64,000 bases of DNA from Jeotgalicoccus aerolatus (GTDB lineage Bacteria; Bacillota; Bacilli; Staphylococcales; Salinicoccaceae): contig NZ_BMCN01000001.1 in assembly GCF_014635205.1 (NCBI RefSeq), positions 248,001 to 312,000 on the forward strand. The letters are read 5' to 3'. Below are positions 48,692-58,546 of this stretch, in pieces. The position numbers were made by a program, and so were the translations under genes. Position 1 is the stretch's first letter; every line of letters starts with the position of its first letter. The notes under the pieces were generated by a model. That model saw nothing but the letters and a program-made list of their open reading frames with translations. It had not been told where the DNA came from and did no database searches.

Positions 48692-49759
48692 ATGAAAATT
48701 GTTGTTTTTGATGTTCCGGCTTCGACAGGTGGCGCTTTGTCTATATTAACAGATTTTTATAAAGAGACAATTTCGTATAAAAATGAAAAAATTGAATGGC
48801 ATTTTATTCTTAGTACACCAGTGTTTAGAGAAGAACAGAACGTTAAAATCCATAATTATCCATGGATTAAAAAATCTTGGCTTCATCGATTATATTTTGA
48901 TTATTTTTATTCAAAGAAGATTATTAAACGTTTAAATCCTGATAAAATTTTTTCTTTACAAAATACATTAATACCTAGTAATAAATATCAAATTTTATAT
49001 GTTCATCAAGCAATACCCTTCAGTAAATATAAAATAAAAATTAGAGAAAATTTTAAACTTTGGGTATATCAGAATATTATAAGTAAACTTATATTTAAAT
49101 CTATTAAAAAAGCAGATCAAATTATAGTGCAAACTCAATGGTTTAAATCTGCATGTATAAAAAAGACAAATATTAATTCTAATAAAGTTACTGTAGTAAA
49201 CCCGCGAGTTCCTAATATAGAGGTAAGCGAATTTTATTTAGAACAGAATCCATATCGTTTTTTTTATCCTGCTTCGTTTGAATTATATAAAAATCATCAA
49301 GTAATATTCGAAGCAATTAAGATATTAAAAGATAGAAAGGTAAATAATTTTGAAATAATCCTTACTATTGATGAAGATTCCATTAAAAAAAATAAAAAGC
49401 TATTAAAAACATATCAAAAATTAGACTTGCCAATAAAATACATGGGACAGCTTTCTCACAGCGAAGTATTAAATTTTTATAAATCATCAATACTAGTTTT
49501 CCCCTCATATATTGAAACTTTTGGTTTACCATTAATAGAGGCCAAAAAAAGTAATTCTATTATACTTGTGGCTGACGAACCATATTCTCGAGAAGTTCTA
49601 GAGAACTACAATAATGTTTATTTTTTTAAATGGTATGATGCAGATGAATTATCTTCATATATGCATGACATTATAAAAGGTGAAATAAAGACTAATGGAA
49701 AAAAATGTGCTACAAAAAATGTTGAAAACTCTTTAGTCGAGAAAGTAATAAAATTATAA
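48692..49759 (+). CDS. GT4 glycosyltransferase, serotype-type region
   Basis: 355 residues. The C-terminal half has YPASFELYKNH, ILVFPSYIETFGLPLIEA and ADEPYSREVL, the GT4 donor-binding pattern. The N-terminal half has DVPASTGGALSIL. Lys- and Ile-rich with AT-rich codons, unlike genes before 38 kb. Acceptor and donor are unknown; it should extend the capsule repeat unit. Confidence 0.88.
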   Translation: MKIVVFDVPASTGGALSILTDFYKETISYKNEKIEWHFILSTPVFREEQNVKIHNYPWIKKSWLHRLYFDYFYSKKIIKRLNPDKIFSLQNTLIPSNKYQILYVHQAIPFSKYKIKIRENFKLWVYQNIISKLIFKSIKKADQIIVQTQWFKSACIKKTNINSNKVTVVNPRVPNIEVSEFYLEQNPYRFFYPASFELYKNHQVIFEAIKILKDRKVNNFEIILTIDEDSIKKNKKLLKTYQKLDLPIKYMGQLSHSEVLNFYKSSILVFPSYIETFGLPLIEAKKSNSIILVADEPYSREVLENYNNVYFFKWYDADELSSYMHDIIKGEIKTNGKKCATKNVENSLVEKVIKL

Positions 49760-49772
49760 AGGATTGACTGGT

Positions 49773-50927
49773 ATGAAAATCGTACACATTAACTTATGTG
49801 GTCCTGTTACAGATAACTGGACATATCAAGATAATTTATTAACTAAATATCAAGTTAAAAATGGGCATGAAGTTACAATGATCACATCACAGTATGTATG
49901 GGGAACAAATGGTAAAATAACTATCGACAATAAACAACTTTACATTAATGAAGATGATGTTAAAGTTATTAGATTAAAAAACAAATTTAAAACTAATATT
50001 AATTCTAAGTTCAAACTATACAAAAATTTATTCCGAAATATCAATAAGGAAAATCCAGATATAATTTTTGTGCATGGAGTACAATTTTTAGATTTACTCA
50101 CTATTATTAAATTTATGAAACACAACTCTAAAGTAAAATTATATATAGATAATCACGCTGATTTGAATAATAGTGCTCAAAACTTTTTTTCAAAATGGAT
50201 TCTACACAGAGTGATTTGGAGGTTTTTAGCGCAAAAAATATTACCGTATACACAAAAATTTTATGGTGTACTGCCAGCACGAGTAAAATTTTTGGAAGAT
50301 TTCTACTCTATACCTTCAAATTTAACTGAATTATTGGTATTAGGGGCAGATGACGAATATATAAAAAACTACATTAATGATGAGAGAGTAGTGAAAAGAC
50401 GTCGGGAATTTGATATAGATAAAAAAGATTTTCTAATTGTAACAGGAGGGAAAATTGATAATGGAAAAAAGCAGATTATTAATTTAATGAAAGCGATTAA
50501 TAATATAAATAACGCAAATTTAAAATTATTGATATTCGGATCAATTGATCCTACTTTAAAACAAGAATTTGACAAAAATTTAACAGAAAAAATTCGATAT
50601 ATAGGTTGGATAAATGCTAAAGAAACATATGAAATATTTAACACAGCTGATTTAGTTTGTTTCCCTGGAGGTCATTCTGTTTTTTGGGAACAAGTTGTAG
50701 CAATAGGTAAGCCCTTGCTAGTTAAAGACTTAGATGGTATATCGCATTTGGACTTTGGTGGAAACATAAAATATTTAAGGAATGATTCTTCAAATGAAAT
50801 GACCACAAAGATTAATCAAATATTAGCAAATGAAAATGACTATATCAGAATGCAAGCAGTTGCTCAGAGTAGTTATAAAGAGAATTTCTACTACTCTGTA
50901 ATAGCGAGGAAAAGTATTGATAATTGA
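49773..50927 (+). CDS. Glycosyltransferase of the capsule locus (GT4-like)
   Basis: 384 residues from ATG 49773, with AAAGGA upstream; TTG 49764 is an in-frame alternative. A GT-B fold is suggested by NGHEVTMITSQY near the N-terminus and VTGGKIDNGKKQIINLM, FGSIDPTLKQEF, YIGWINAKETYEIFNTADLVCFPGGHSVFWEQVVAIGKP (split across the C-terminal half). Donor sugar unknown. Strongly AT-rich. Confidence 0.85.
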   Translation: MKIVHINLCGPVTDNWTYQDNLLTKYQVKNGHEVTMITSQYVWGTNGKITIDNKQLYINEDDVKVIRLKNKFKTNINSKFKLYKNLFRNINKENPDIIFVHGVQFLDLLTIIKFMKHNSKVKLYIDNHADLNNSAQNFFSKWILHRVIWRFLAQKILPYTQKFYGVLPARVKFLEDFYSIPSNLTELLVLGADDEYIKNYINDERVVKRRREFDIDKKDFLIVTGGKIDNGKKQIINLMKAINNINNANLKLLIFGSIDPTLKQEFDKNLTEKIRYIGWINAKETYEIFNTADLVCFPGGHSVFWEQVVAIGKPLLVKDLDGISHLDFGGNIKYLRNDSSNEMTTKINQILANENDYIRMQAVAQSSYKENFYYSVIARKSIDN

Positions 50928-50965
50928 TGTTGGAATAAACAAGAAGATATAGTTGAGGTAATAAA

Positions 50966-52231
50966 ATGAATTTTAAAAAAAATAAAATTTTCTCTAGCTT
51001 TTTAATTATTTTTACAGGCACTGCATTTGCTCAACTTCTTAATATCTTATTTTCTCCTATAATTACTAGAATATATACACCAGAGGAATTTGGGATAGTA
51101 GCGATCTTTACAGTCTTTATCGGGCTTTTTAGTATAGCTACATTAAAATATGAAATGGCGATTCCAATTGCGAAGTCAGATAACCAAGCTTTAATTCTAT
51201 TTATTAGTTCTGTACTTATTTCAATTTTTTTCAACTTATTATTATTGTTGAATATATTTTTATTTAGAACTCAGATTAATAATATTTTTGGATTTGAGAA
51301 TTTCGAATACATTGTTCTGTTAATACCATTGGGTGCTTTACTAATATCTTTATTCAATATTTCAAGAGAATGGGCTATAAGAAAAAATTTATACAAAGAA
51401 ATTTCGAAAGCAAGCGTCATACAAAGTGCTAGTGGAAACATAGCTAAGGTAATTTTTGGATTACTCGGATTTAGTGTGATGGGCTTAGCAGTTGCGAGAA
51501 TAGTTACTGGTAGTTTAGGTTTTTTATCGTTAGCAAAAGGAGAATTTTCTAGATTAAAAAATATTTTACGAGATACAAAACTTAAAGATATATTTAATGT
51601 ACTTTACCGATTCAAGGATTTTGCATTTTATATGGCTCCTAATAGTTTAATAGTAGTCTTTGCCACACAATTTCCACTTTTAACTATCAGTGTTTTATTC
51701 GAACCGGAGACAGTAGGTTATTACTCACTTGCTCATACAATTATTATGCTCCCAATAGCTATTATAGGTGATTCAATTGCAGATGTTTTTTATAGTGAAT
51801 CAGCAAAATCAATTAAAAATAAACCTTTAAGTATTATTGCTTTATGTAAGCGAGTGGTATTAAAAATGGCATTAATTTCATTTATACCAGCAATTATTTT
51901 AATATTATTAGGCCCACGCCTCTTTGTGTTTATATTTGGTAATGATTGGTATTACGCAGGAGTATTTAGTCAGTTACTTAGTATAGTATTAATAGCTAAG
52001 ATGACTTTCCATCCTGTGAATAAAATATTTGAATTAATTGAGAAACAAAAATACAAGTTTTATATAAATCTAATTCAAATTCTATTGTTATGTGTACTAT
52101 TTGTTATTAGTTACAGTTTAAATATAGAACCCGTACATTACATTTTTATTTATAGTTGTATTATCTTTTTTATGAATGGAATACTTTTTACATGGTCTTA
52201 TGTATTACTGAAAAGATATGTGAAAATTTGA
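50966..52231 (+). CDS. Wzx-type polysaccharide flippase
   Basis: 421 residues with about 12 hydrophobic helices. The N-terminus (FAQLLNILFSPIITRIYTPEEFGI) is typical of Wzx/RfbX proteins in the MATE/MOP superfamily. It should flip the lipid-linked repeat unit to the outer face. A 147-base gap follows. Confidence 0.92.
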   Translation: MNFKKNKIFSSFLIIFTGTAFAQLLNILFSPIITRIYTPEEFGIVAIFTVFIGLFSIATLKYEMAIPIAKSDNQALILFISSVLISIFFNLLLLLNIFLFRTQINNIFGFENFEYIVLLIPLGALLISLFNISREWAIRKNLYKEISKASVIQSASGNIAKVIFGLLGFSVMGLAVARIVTGSLGFLSLAKGEFSRLKNILRDTKLKDIFNVLYRFKDFAFYMAPNSLIVVFATQFPLLTISVLFEPETVGYYSLAHTIIMLPIAIIGDSIADVFYSESAKSIKNKPLSIIALCKRVVLKMALISFIPAIILILLGPRLFVFIFGNDWYYAGVFSQLLSIVLIAKMTFHPVNKIFELIEKQKYKFYINLIQILLLCVLFVISYSLNIEPVHYIFIYSCIIFFMNGILFTWSYVLLKRYVKI

Positions 52232-52378
52232 TTTTCTTCTTACTTTTAATAATCATCTGCACTATAAAAACACAAATACTTATGGTTAGAAAGAAATTAT
52301 TCATTACTTATCTACATTATGGGTGAAATTTCATTTTTAAATGAAAAAAATTAATAAATTAAAATAAGGAGAGATTAT

Positions 52379-53704
52379 ATGTATAAGTTGAGCGAAAAAT
52401 TATTAAATAAAGATGCCACGCTTTCAGTGATAGGGCTTGGATACGTAGGGTTACCAATCGCTTTTGAATTCTCCAAAATAATGAATGTTGTAGGATTTGA
52501 TATAAATTCCGATAAGATTAAGATTTTGAGAAAAGGAATAGATCCGACAAAAGAAATTGGAAATGAAGCTGTTAAAAGTTCTGAGATAAATTTCACATCT
52601 GATGAGAAATTACTTAAAAATGTAGATTTCCATATTGTATCAGTTCCGACCCCTATTAAAGTTGATAAAACTCCTGACTTATTACCGATTCAGAAGGCTA
52701 CTAAAACTATTGGAGAAAACTTAAAAAAAGGGGCATATGTAGTATTTGAATCTACAGTTTACCCAGGTGTTACAGAAGATATATGTATTCCTATACTAGA
52801 AGAAGAATCTGGTTTAGTGTGCGGTGTTGATTTTAAAGTAGGTTATTCTCCGGAACGAATTAATCCAGGCGATAAAGTTAATACTTTAAAAAATATAATT
52901 AAAATTGTATCAGGTGTGGATAAAGAATCTTTGGAAACAATATCTGAAGTTTATGAGTTAGTTATAACAGCTGGGACCCATAAAGTAAATTCTATTAAAG
53001 TAGCTGAAGCGGCAAAGGTTGTCGAAAATAGCCAAAGAGATATTAATATAGCATTCATGAATGAACTAGCTGTAGTTTTTGATAAAATGAATATTGATAC
53101 AAGCCAAGTTTTAGAAGCCATGAATACAAAATGGAATGCATTGCCTTTTTATCCAGGGTTAGTAGGTGGACATTGCATTGGGGTTGATCCATATTACTTC
53201 ATATATGAAGCTGAAAAATTAGGATACCATAGCCAGATTATATTATCAGGAAGAAAAATAAATGATTCTATGGGTGAATATATCGGAAATACTATTGTGA
53301 AAAAATTAATAGAAAGTAATAAATTAGTTAAAAATGCTAAAGTAGTTTTGTTAGGTGTTACTTTTAAAGAAAATTGTCCTGATACAAGAAATTCGAAAGT
53401 ATTTGATATTGTAAAGAAACTGGAAGAGTTCGGTATAGAGGTAACATATGTAGATGAACAGGCTGATAAGAAAGAAACTAAAGAACTATATGGTATTGAT
53501 TTAGAATCTATCGATTCTATAAAAGATGCAGATTGTTTAGTTTTTGCTGTAGCTCATAATGAGTTTAAAGACCTATCATTAAATAAAATAAATAGAATGT
53601 TTAAACAAAATATAAACGACAATGAAAAAATAGTTATTGATGTTAAGAATATTTTTTCTAGTCAGCAGTTATCTAATTATGGATTTAATTTTTGGAAGCT
53701 TTAA
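52379..53704 (+). CDS. Nucleotide-sugar 6-dehydrogenase (TviB/WbpO-type)
   Basis: 441 residues. The Rossmann motif is VIGLGYVGLPIAFEF, the linker region KVAEAAKVVENSQRDINIAFMNE, and the catalytic cysteine is in GLVGGHCIGVDPYY. The C-terminal domain has FKENCPDTRNSKV. By similarity it oxidises UDP-GlcNAc or UDP-GalNAc to the uronic acid, as TviB and WbpO do. Staphylococcus aureus CapO, a UDP-ManNAc dehydrogenase, belongs to a neighbouring family, but no CapP-type 2-epimerase is present, so ManNAcA is less likely. Confidence 0.9.
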   Translation: MYKLSEKLLNKDATLSVIGLGYVGLPIAFEFSKIMNVVGFDINSDKIKILRKGIDPTKEIGNEAVKSSEINFTSDEKLLKNVDFHIVSVPTPIKVDKTPDLLPIQKATKTIGENLKKGAYVVFESTVYPGVTEDICIPILEEESGLVCGVDFKVGYSPERINPGDKVNTLKNIIKIVSGVDKESLETISEVYELVITAGTHKVNSIKVAEAAKVVENSQRDINIAFMNELAVVFDKMNIDTSQVLEAMNTKWNALPFYPGLVGGHCIGVDPYYFIYEAEKLGYHSQIILSGRKINDSMGEYIGNTIVKKLIESNKLVKNAKVVLLGVTFKENCPDTRNSKVFDIVKKLEEFGIEVTYVDEQADKKETKELYGIDLESIDSIKDADCLVFAVAHNEFKDLSLNKINRMFKQNINDNEKIVIDVKNIFSSQQLSNYGFNFWKL

Positions 53705-53726
53705 TTAGCAATATAGGAGTGAATCG

Positions 53727-55010
53727 ATGTTGCTAAAATTAAAAAAAAGTTCAATCGAAACAGTACTGCTAACAGTTATCTTTTTATTAAGTTTATTAAA
53801 TACTTTTACGCTATTATTGTTTTATGTGTTGATATTATTTCTCTTTATGCAAAAAAGTACTGGTGCTTTAAAAATAATAATATTAATCTTTATAAGAACA
53901 ATAATAAACCCAGAATTAGCAGTGTCGACTAACACACTTGAATTTGTAAAGATGGGGATATTGTCATTATCTGGGTTATATTTAATAAGTAAGTATAATG
54001 AGATTCATTTGAGATATAAATATAAATTAAATCCAATACTTTTAACAATTCTCTTATTTTTTATATATAATATTTTTGTTTCTCTTTTTTTCGGAAGTTT
54101 ACCCATAGTATCAATAGCAAAACTTGTTTTTTATGTTTTGGTATTCTGTGGTGTTATGATTGGAGTAGCACGTAGTAGCTATACATTCAATGTATTTTAT
54201 TGGTTGAAAAATTGCCTAACAATTATACTATATCTTTCATTGATTACAATCCCTTTACCTTTAGCATATGAAACTAATGGACGTGCATTTCAAGGTATTT
54301 TAGATCATCCTAATATGTTCGGCATATTTTTTGTTATGTATCTAGCGCTTATAGTATCTGGGCCACTTAAAAAAATGGACTACCTTAATATAATTATGAC
54401 ACTCGTTATGATAAGCATTTCCGATTCAAGGACTGCTCTAATTTCTGCACTAGTAGTTTTGAGCTTAAAAATTTTATGTTCATTATTGTTAAAGCCAACA
54501 TATATAAACCTAGCTTTAATTTCATATAGTTTGATTATATTCGTACTCTTCTATGAAAAAATTGTAGATCTTTTTATAGACTTTCTTGCTAAAGGTGGAT
54601 CGATTGATAACATTTTATTTTCAAGAGAATCTCAAATTGGGAACTTAATATCTAACATACAATTAAATCCTATATGGGGTAATGGATTTAGCACCCCTGT
54701 TCTACCTTATAGAAGTTTTTTATTTTCTACGGATGCTATTGTGGAACCTGGGAACTTAATTCTTGCAGTTATATCGTACAGTGGATTAATAGGTTTTATT
54801 ATTTTTTTAACATATATGTGGTTGATTTTATTTTCAAACAAAGAAAGTCTACTGAAGAGGTTATATCTTTTTATTACTCCTATAATTGTAAGTATGGGAG
54901 AAATGGTTTTCTTCAGTAGTAATAGTATCGGTCCATTTTGTTATATATTATTTGCAATTTATATTATATATGACGAAAAGAATTATGAAAATTCGAAAGC
55001 ATCTCTGTAG
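53727..55010 (+). CDS. Wzy-type capsule polymerase
   Basis: 427 residues with about 11 transmembrane helices and little sequence identity to a named family, as usual for Wzy. The O-antigen-ligase-like region contains RAFQGILDHPNMFGIFFVMY and ISDSRTALISALVV, followed by an extracytoplasmic loop. Last gene of the locus; no terminator was recognised directly after it. Confidence 0.87.
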   Translation: MLLKLKKSSIETVLLTVIFLLSLLNTFTLLLFYVLILFLFMQKSTGALKIIILIFIRTIINPELAVSTNTLEFVKMGILSLSGLYLISKYNEIHLRYKYKLNPILLTILLFFIYNIFVSLFFGSLPIVSIAKLVFYVLVFCGVMIGVARSSYTFNVFYWLKNCLTIILYLSLITIPLPLAYETNGRAFQGILDHPNMFGIFFVMYLALIVSGPLKKMDYLNIIMTLVMISISDSRTALISALVVLSLKILCSLLLKPTYINLALISYSLIIFVLFYEKIVDLFIDFLAKGGSIDNILFSRESQIGNLISNIQLNPIWGNGFSTPVLPYRSFLFSTDAIVEPGNLILAVISYSGLIGFIIFLTYMWLILFSNKESLLKRLYLFITPIIVSMGEMVFFSSNSIGPFCYILFAIYIIYDEKNYENSKASL

Positions 55011-56220
55011 TTCATTATTTTTAAAATTCCTTAATTGCATTATGATATTAATAATAGATAATTGTTCAGCTAGTTTTAAAAATTTTGGAGTTAAAATTTC
55101 GATTTATATAACTTTATAGGCGTACTGGATACGGCGGAATAATAAAACGCAACAAAGAAGGATAAGCACATAATAAACAAAAAGACGGAAATTTATTTAT
55201 CATTTGAAGAAGTCTGCATACGACTTCGTATTTCAGACACTCGATGTCTATAACTTAAGAGTCAGTAATTCTACGGTGATGTGTCTATTTTGACTGAAAT
55301 CCAGGTGTACGGATACGATTTTATAAACAGCTTTCAAAAAATGATATACTTGAGAAAGAGTGTAATACGGTAGATTTTCACGTATATCAGAAATTCAACT
55401 CATAATATAAAGAATATAAGGGAAGAAACGACATTCCGACAATTGGGAAGAGAAACGCTTAACATATTTTAAGATACTTACTTGTTAAATAATATTAAAC
55501 CGTTTCTTAAGACCTTTTAGACAAGTGAGTTATTAAAAAGGTTGGTTAAATTTAAAACAATGATATAGTTTTTGAATATGCTGAAGATTCCATCCATTAT
55601 ATTATAAGTGAAAATATTTTAAAAAATATAGAGACGCGTTAGGCTAATCATATTTATTGATTTAGATAATATATCTACTCTATCATACAAGTTCAAGATA
55701 GGTTACTCTTTAATTAATATGCTATCCCATAGTATATCAGTGAATTTCTTTAAATTATTATTTCTACAATGAATAAATCTTATTTCATATTAAAGAAACA
55801 CTTAAACCTATATAAATTGAAATTAAATTATAATTGTTTGCATTTTTATTATGCATTAATGAAAAACACATATATGTTATTTCATAGATGTGTTTTATGT
55901 CTTGAAACTTTATTATTTCGTCTTAAATTTTAGTCATATTATGATAATAAAAATTAATACTGTATAAGGAATATCTAAGTAATAAAATTTTTAATCATTC
56001 TATAATGAGTGAGATAATCAATGCAATGTTAATGTTCTTAATAAATTTTAAACAATACTGTGTTTGTATATTTAAATTAAATCTAGTTGTGAAACACAAG
56101 TAAATGTTTTTTATCTTTTCATTATAATATGTTTAACTCCAACAACTCCTTATCGGATAAGTTTATCCAATCTCCATACAGGGTAAAACTAATTTAACAT
56201 ATCTAATTAGGAGTGTTTAA
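55011..56220. other. 1.2-kb gene-free, AT-rich interval
   Basis: No frame on either strand is long enough and protein-like enough to call. Stops are scattered through all frames. A stretch near 55320-55620 gives short protein-like pieces (KQLSKNDILEKE, FHVYQKF) in one frame interrupted by many stops, so an old gene may lie here beyond recognition. A 9-bp stem AAAACACAT/ATGTGTTTT (about 55863-55895) could be a terminator for the capsule transcript. The last 130 bases form the promoter region of the P450 gene. Confidence 0.6.
56087..56175 (+). promoter_or_regulatory. P450 upstream region with -10 and palindromes
   Basis: TTGTG-AAA-CACAA (56087-56099) is a perfect dyad. A TATAAT lies at 56123-56128. 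Just downstream are two overlapping palindromes, CTTATC-G-GATAAG and GGATAA-GT-TTATCC (about 56148-56170). Their placement around a promoter suggests operators for a dimeric repressor, which is not encoded nearby. Confidence 0.45.
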
Positions 56221-57471
56221 ATGAATTCAAATATGCCAAAAGATTCTGGTTTTGACAAGACTTTAAGTATTCTTAAAGAAGGTTATGAGTTCGTCATGAA
56301 TCGTGACAAGGAGCTTGACACAAACATTTTCGAAACGCGTGTCCTCGGTGAATAGACAATCTGTCTCACAGGCAGTGAGCAGGCTGAACTGTTTTACGAC
56401 AATACCCGCTTCAGACGCAGTGACGCTGCACCCGCCAGAGTACAAAAGACGCTCTTCGGCGAAGGGGGCGTCCAGGGTCTCGACGGTGATGCGCACAAAA
56501 ATCGTAAAGCGATGTTCATGTCTTTAATGGACAACAAGGCCATGGATGAGATTGAGGATTTGACAGAGAAATACTGGCACGAATTTTTTGCAGAAATCAA
56601 TTGGAACGATACTGTGGAGTTATACGAAGCAGCGAAGGTAGTACTTCTGCAGGTTGCCTGCGACTGGGTCGGTGTTTCGCTGAAAGGTGAAGATCTTGAA
56701 ACTCGCGCGGGTCAGATTGTTGATTTATACGAGTCGCCTGCAGCGCTCGGAATCCAGCACTGGAAAGGGCGTAAATCACGGTCTGAGGCTGAGGACTGGA
56801 TTCAGGGGCTTATTGAAGGTGTGCGTAATGGTGAGATTGAAGCGGATAAAGACAGAGCGCTCTATCAGTTCGCTATGCACAAAGATTTGGACGGCGAGCT
56901 TTTAGATTCTCAAATTGCGACAGTGGAGCTCTTAAATCTTATCCGTCCGATTAATGCCATTAGTGTCTGGGTCGCCATGATGGGTCTTGCTCTTCATGAG
57001 CATCCGGAGGCAGCAGAAAAACTGCAGGATGCTAATCAGGAGCAGCTCGAATGGTTCATTCAGGAAGTCAGACGCTATTATCCCTTCTTCCCGGTCGCAG
57101 TCGCACGTGTGGCGATTGATTTCGAATGGCAGGGCTATGAGTTTAAGGAAGGAACTTTAACGCTGTTGGACTTATACGGTACCAACCGTCATCCTGATGA
57201 CTGGTCAGAGCCTGTAGTATTTTCTCCAGAGCGTTTTGAAGGCTGGCAGCAGACACCGTTTAACTTTATTCCGCAGGGCGGCGGATCTTATGACTTCGGT
57301 CACCGCTGTGCAGGGGAGTTTATCACCATAGTCGTCATGCGGACAACGCTCGACTTTCTGGTCAATCACTTGGAATTCGAAGTGCCGGACCAGGATTTCA
57401 GCTTTGAATACAACGATATTCCAGCTGTGCCGAATGACAAAGTGAAAATAAAACCGACGCGTTTAAAATAA
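56221..57471 (+). pseudogene. CYP152-family fatty acid peroxygenase P450 with one in-frame TAG
   Basis: The 417-codon frame aligns throughout with P450BSbeta and OleT, but codon 45 (56353-56355) is TAG. Everything else is intact: Gln85, the substrate-carboxylate pair Arg242-Pro243 (in IRPINAIS), the heme cysteine Cys363 in FGHRCAGE, and the start with AGGAGTG. These enzymes use H2O2 to hydroxylate or decarboxylate fatty acids. Gln85, as in P450BSbeta, rather than His85 as in OleT, points to hydroxylation. Restart at ATG 56512 would lose about 97 residues and is unlikely to be active. The lesion is probably recent. Confidence 0.9.
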
Positions 57472-57500
57472 CTGAAATAATCAAATGAAATTGAATGGAG

Positions 57501-57536
57501 AAGGATGGGGGAAAATATTAACCCCCATCCTTTTAT
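57501..57536. terminator. Terminator after the P450 gene
   Basis: AAGGATGGGGG and CCCCCATCCTT form an 11-bp perfect stem followed by TTTA. Serves both converging frames. Confidence 0.88.
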
Positions 57537-57787
57537 AGAATCATTTCATTTAATAATTGACCGTACATACCAATATTATTCTCAGATAAGAGATGACCGT
57601 AATTTTTAAGAATGATTCTTTCAGTTTTCCATCCCTGATCTCTGTAAAATCTTTCACCTTGTTTGCTTGCTGCCAATGCATTAAACGGGTTCTCATCATT
57701 AGAATCCCCGGTATCATTCTCTCCAATAAACCAAGTTATCGGGAAACTTCCATCAATTACATCTTCTTTTCTAAGTGATTCATTCAA
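57533..57787 (-). pseudogene. C-terminal fragment of an alpha/beta hydrolase
   Basis: 84 codons only, about a third of a normal alpha/beta hydrolase. The piece PITWFIGENDTGD holds the acid region and NYGHLLSEN the catalytic histidine region, then the frame ends. A TGA stands directly before its first ATG, and no nucleophile elbow (GxSxG) is found upstream. It is most likely the remnant of a deleted gene. Confidence 0.7.
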
Positions 57788-57870
57788 TTCTCATCAGACT
57801 TTACTTTCTATTTAAGTTATATGTGCTATTATAATGCTTATTAATGAATCAAGACAACTGGGAGATAACC

Positions 57871-58461
57871 ATGAAAATAAGAATAACAGTCATCATCATA
57901 TGTATTGTTTTAATGCTGATGGTGACATCAGTCATAGACAGCTTTAATCATAATGAGACAGACATACCAAAAAAAGCGGATGTTATTATTATGCTCGGCG
58001 GCGGAGATAAGGGCCGTATGGAAAAAGCAGCCGAACTGTATCATGAAGGCTACGCGGACTATGTCATCATTACACCGGAGAGTGAGGATATCTATCCGCA
58101 GAGTACAGAATTTGCTGTGGAGCTGGGTATACCCGAGGGTGCCATTATAGAAGAGTATGAAGCAACGAGTACTTATACTAACGCAGTTGAGTCATTTAAG
58201 CTGATGGACGAACACGGCTTTGACAGTGCTCTTGTTGTCACCAGCGACTATCACCTGAAGCGGTCCAAACTGATTTACGACAGAGTCGGTGATGGGCAGT
58301 ACGACTTGAAATATATCGCAGCCCTTGGTGCAGGCGGTGAAAAGTGGAACGAAAGATCTTATGCAGACAGAATCTGGTTCAGTGAATTTTACAAGCTGTG
58401 GGGATACCGGCTCGGCTTATACAACTTTATAGATGTGCCGGAGGAAGAAACGGATCTGTAA
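57871..58461 (+). CDS. DUF218 (YdcF/SanA/ElyC-like) membrane-anchored protein
   Basis: 196 residues from ATG 57871, with GGGAGAT upstream; ATG 57844 lacks a site. One N-terminal transmembrane helix, then the DUF218 domain: ADVIIMLGGGDKGRMEKAAELYHEGYADYVIIT, EYEATSTYTNA and VVTSDYHLKRSKLIYDRV (residues are split here across the domain). The family has roles in cell envelope maintenance that are poorly defined. It is intact in a region otherwise full of broken genes. Confidence 0.88.
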   Translation: MKIRITVIIICIVLMLMVTSVIDSFNHNETDIPKKADVIIMLGGGDKGRMEKAAELYHEGYADYVIITPESEDIYPQSTEFAVELGIPEGAIIEEYEATSTYTNAVESFKLMDEHGFDSALVVTSDYHLKRSKLIYDRVGDGQYDLKYIAALGAGGEKWNERSYADRIWFSEFYKLWGYRLGLYNFIDVPEEETDL

Positions 58462-58506
58462 ATTATCAGTCAAGCAAAATTACAAAGATTCATATATGAA
58501 GAAGAG

Positions 58507-58537
58507 AAGCCAGCCCGAGCCGGGTTGGCTTATTTTT
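58507..58537 (+). terminator. Terminator after the DUF218 gene
   Basis: AAGCCAGCCCG, loop AGC, CGGGTTGGCTT; an 11-bp stem with one G-U pair followed by ATTTTT. Confidence 0.85.
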
Positions 58538-58546
58538 AAAGTCATT

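Noticed and set aside
38567-55010. Prophage or conjugative element
   Set aside because: No integrase, terminase, capsid or relaxase genes were found; all genes fit polysaccharide synthesis.
56353-56355. Recoding of TAG (P450) or TGA (SDR at 63448) as sense
   Set aside because: No recoding element is seen, many genes in the window end with these codons normally, and neighbouring genes are also damaged. Nonsense mutation is simpler.
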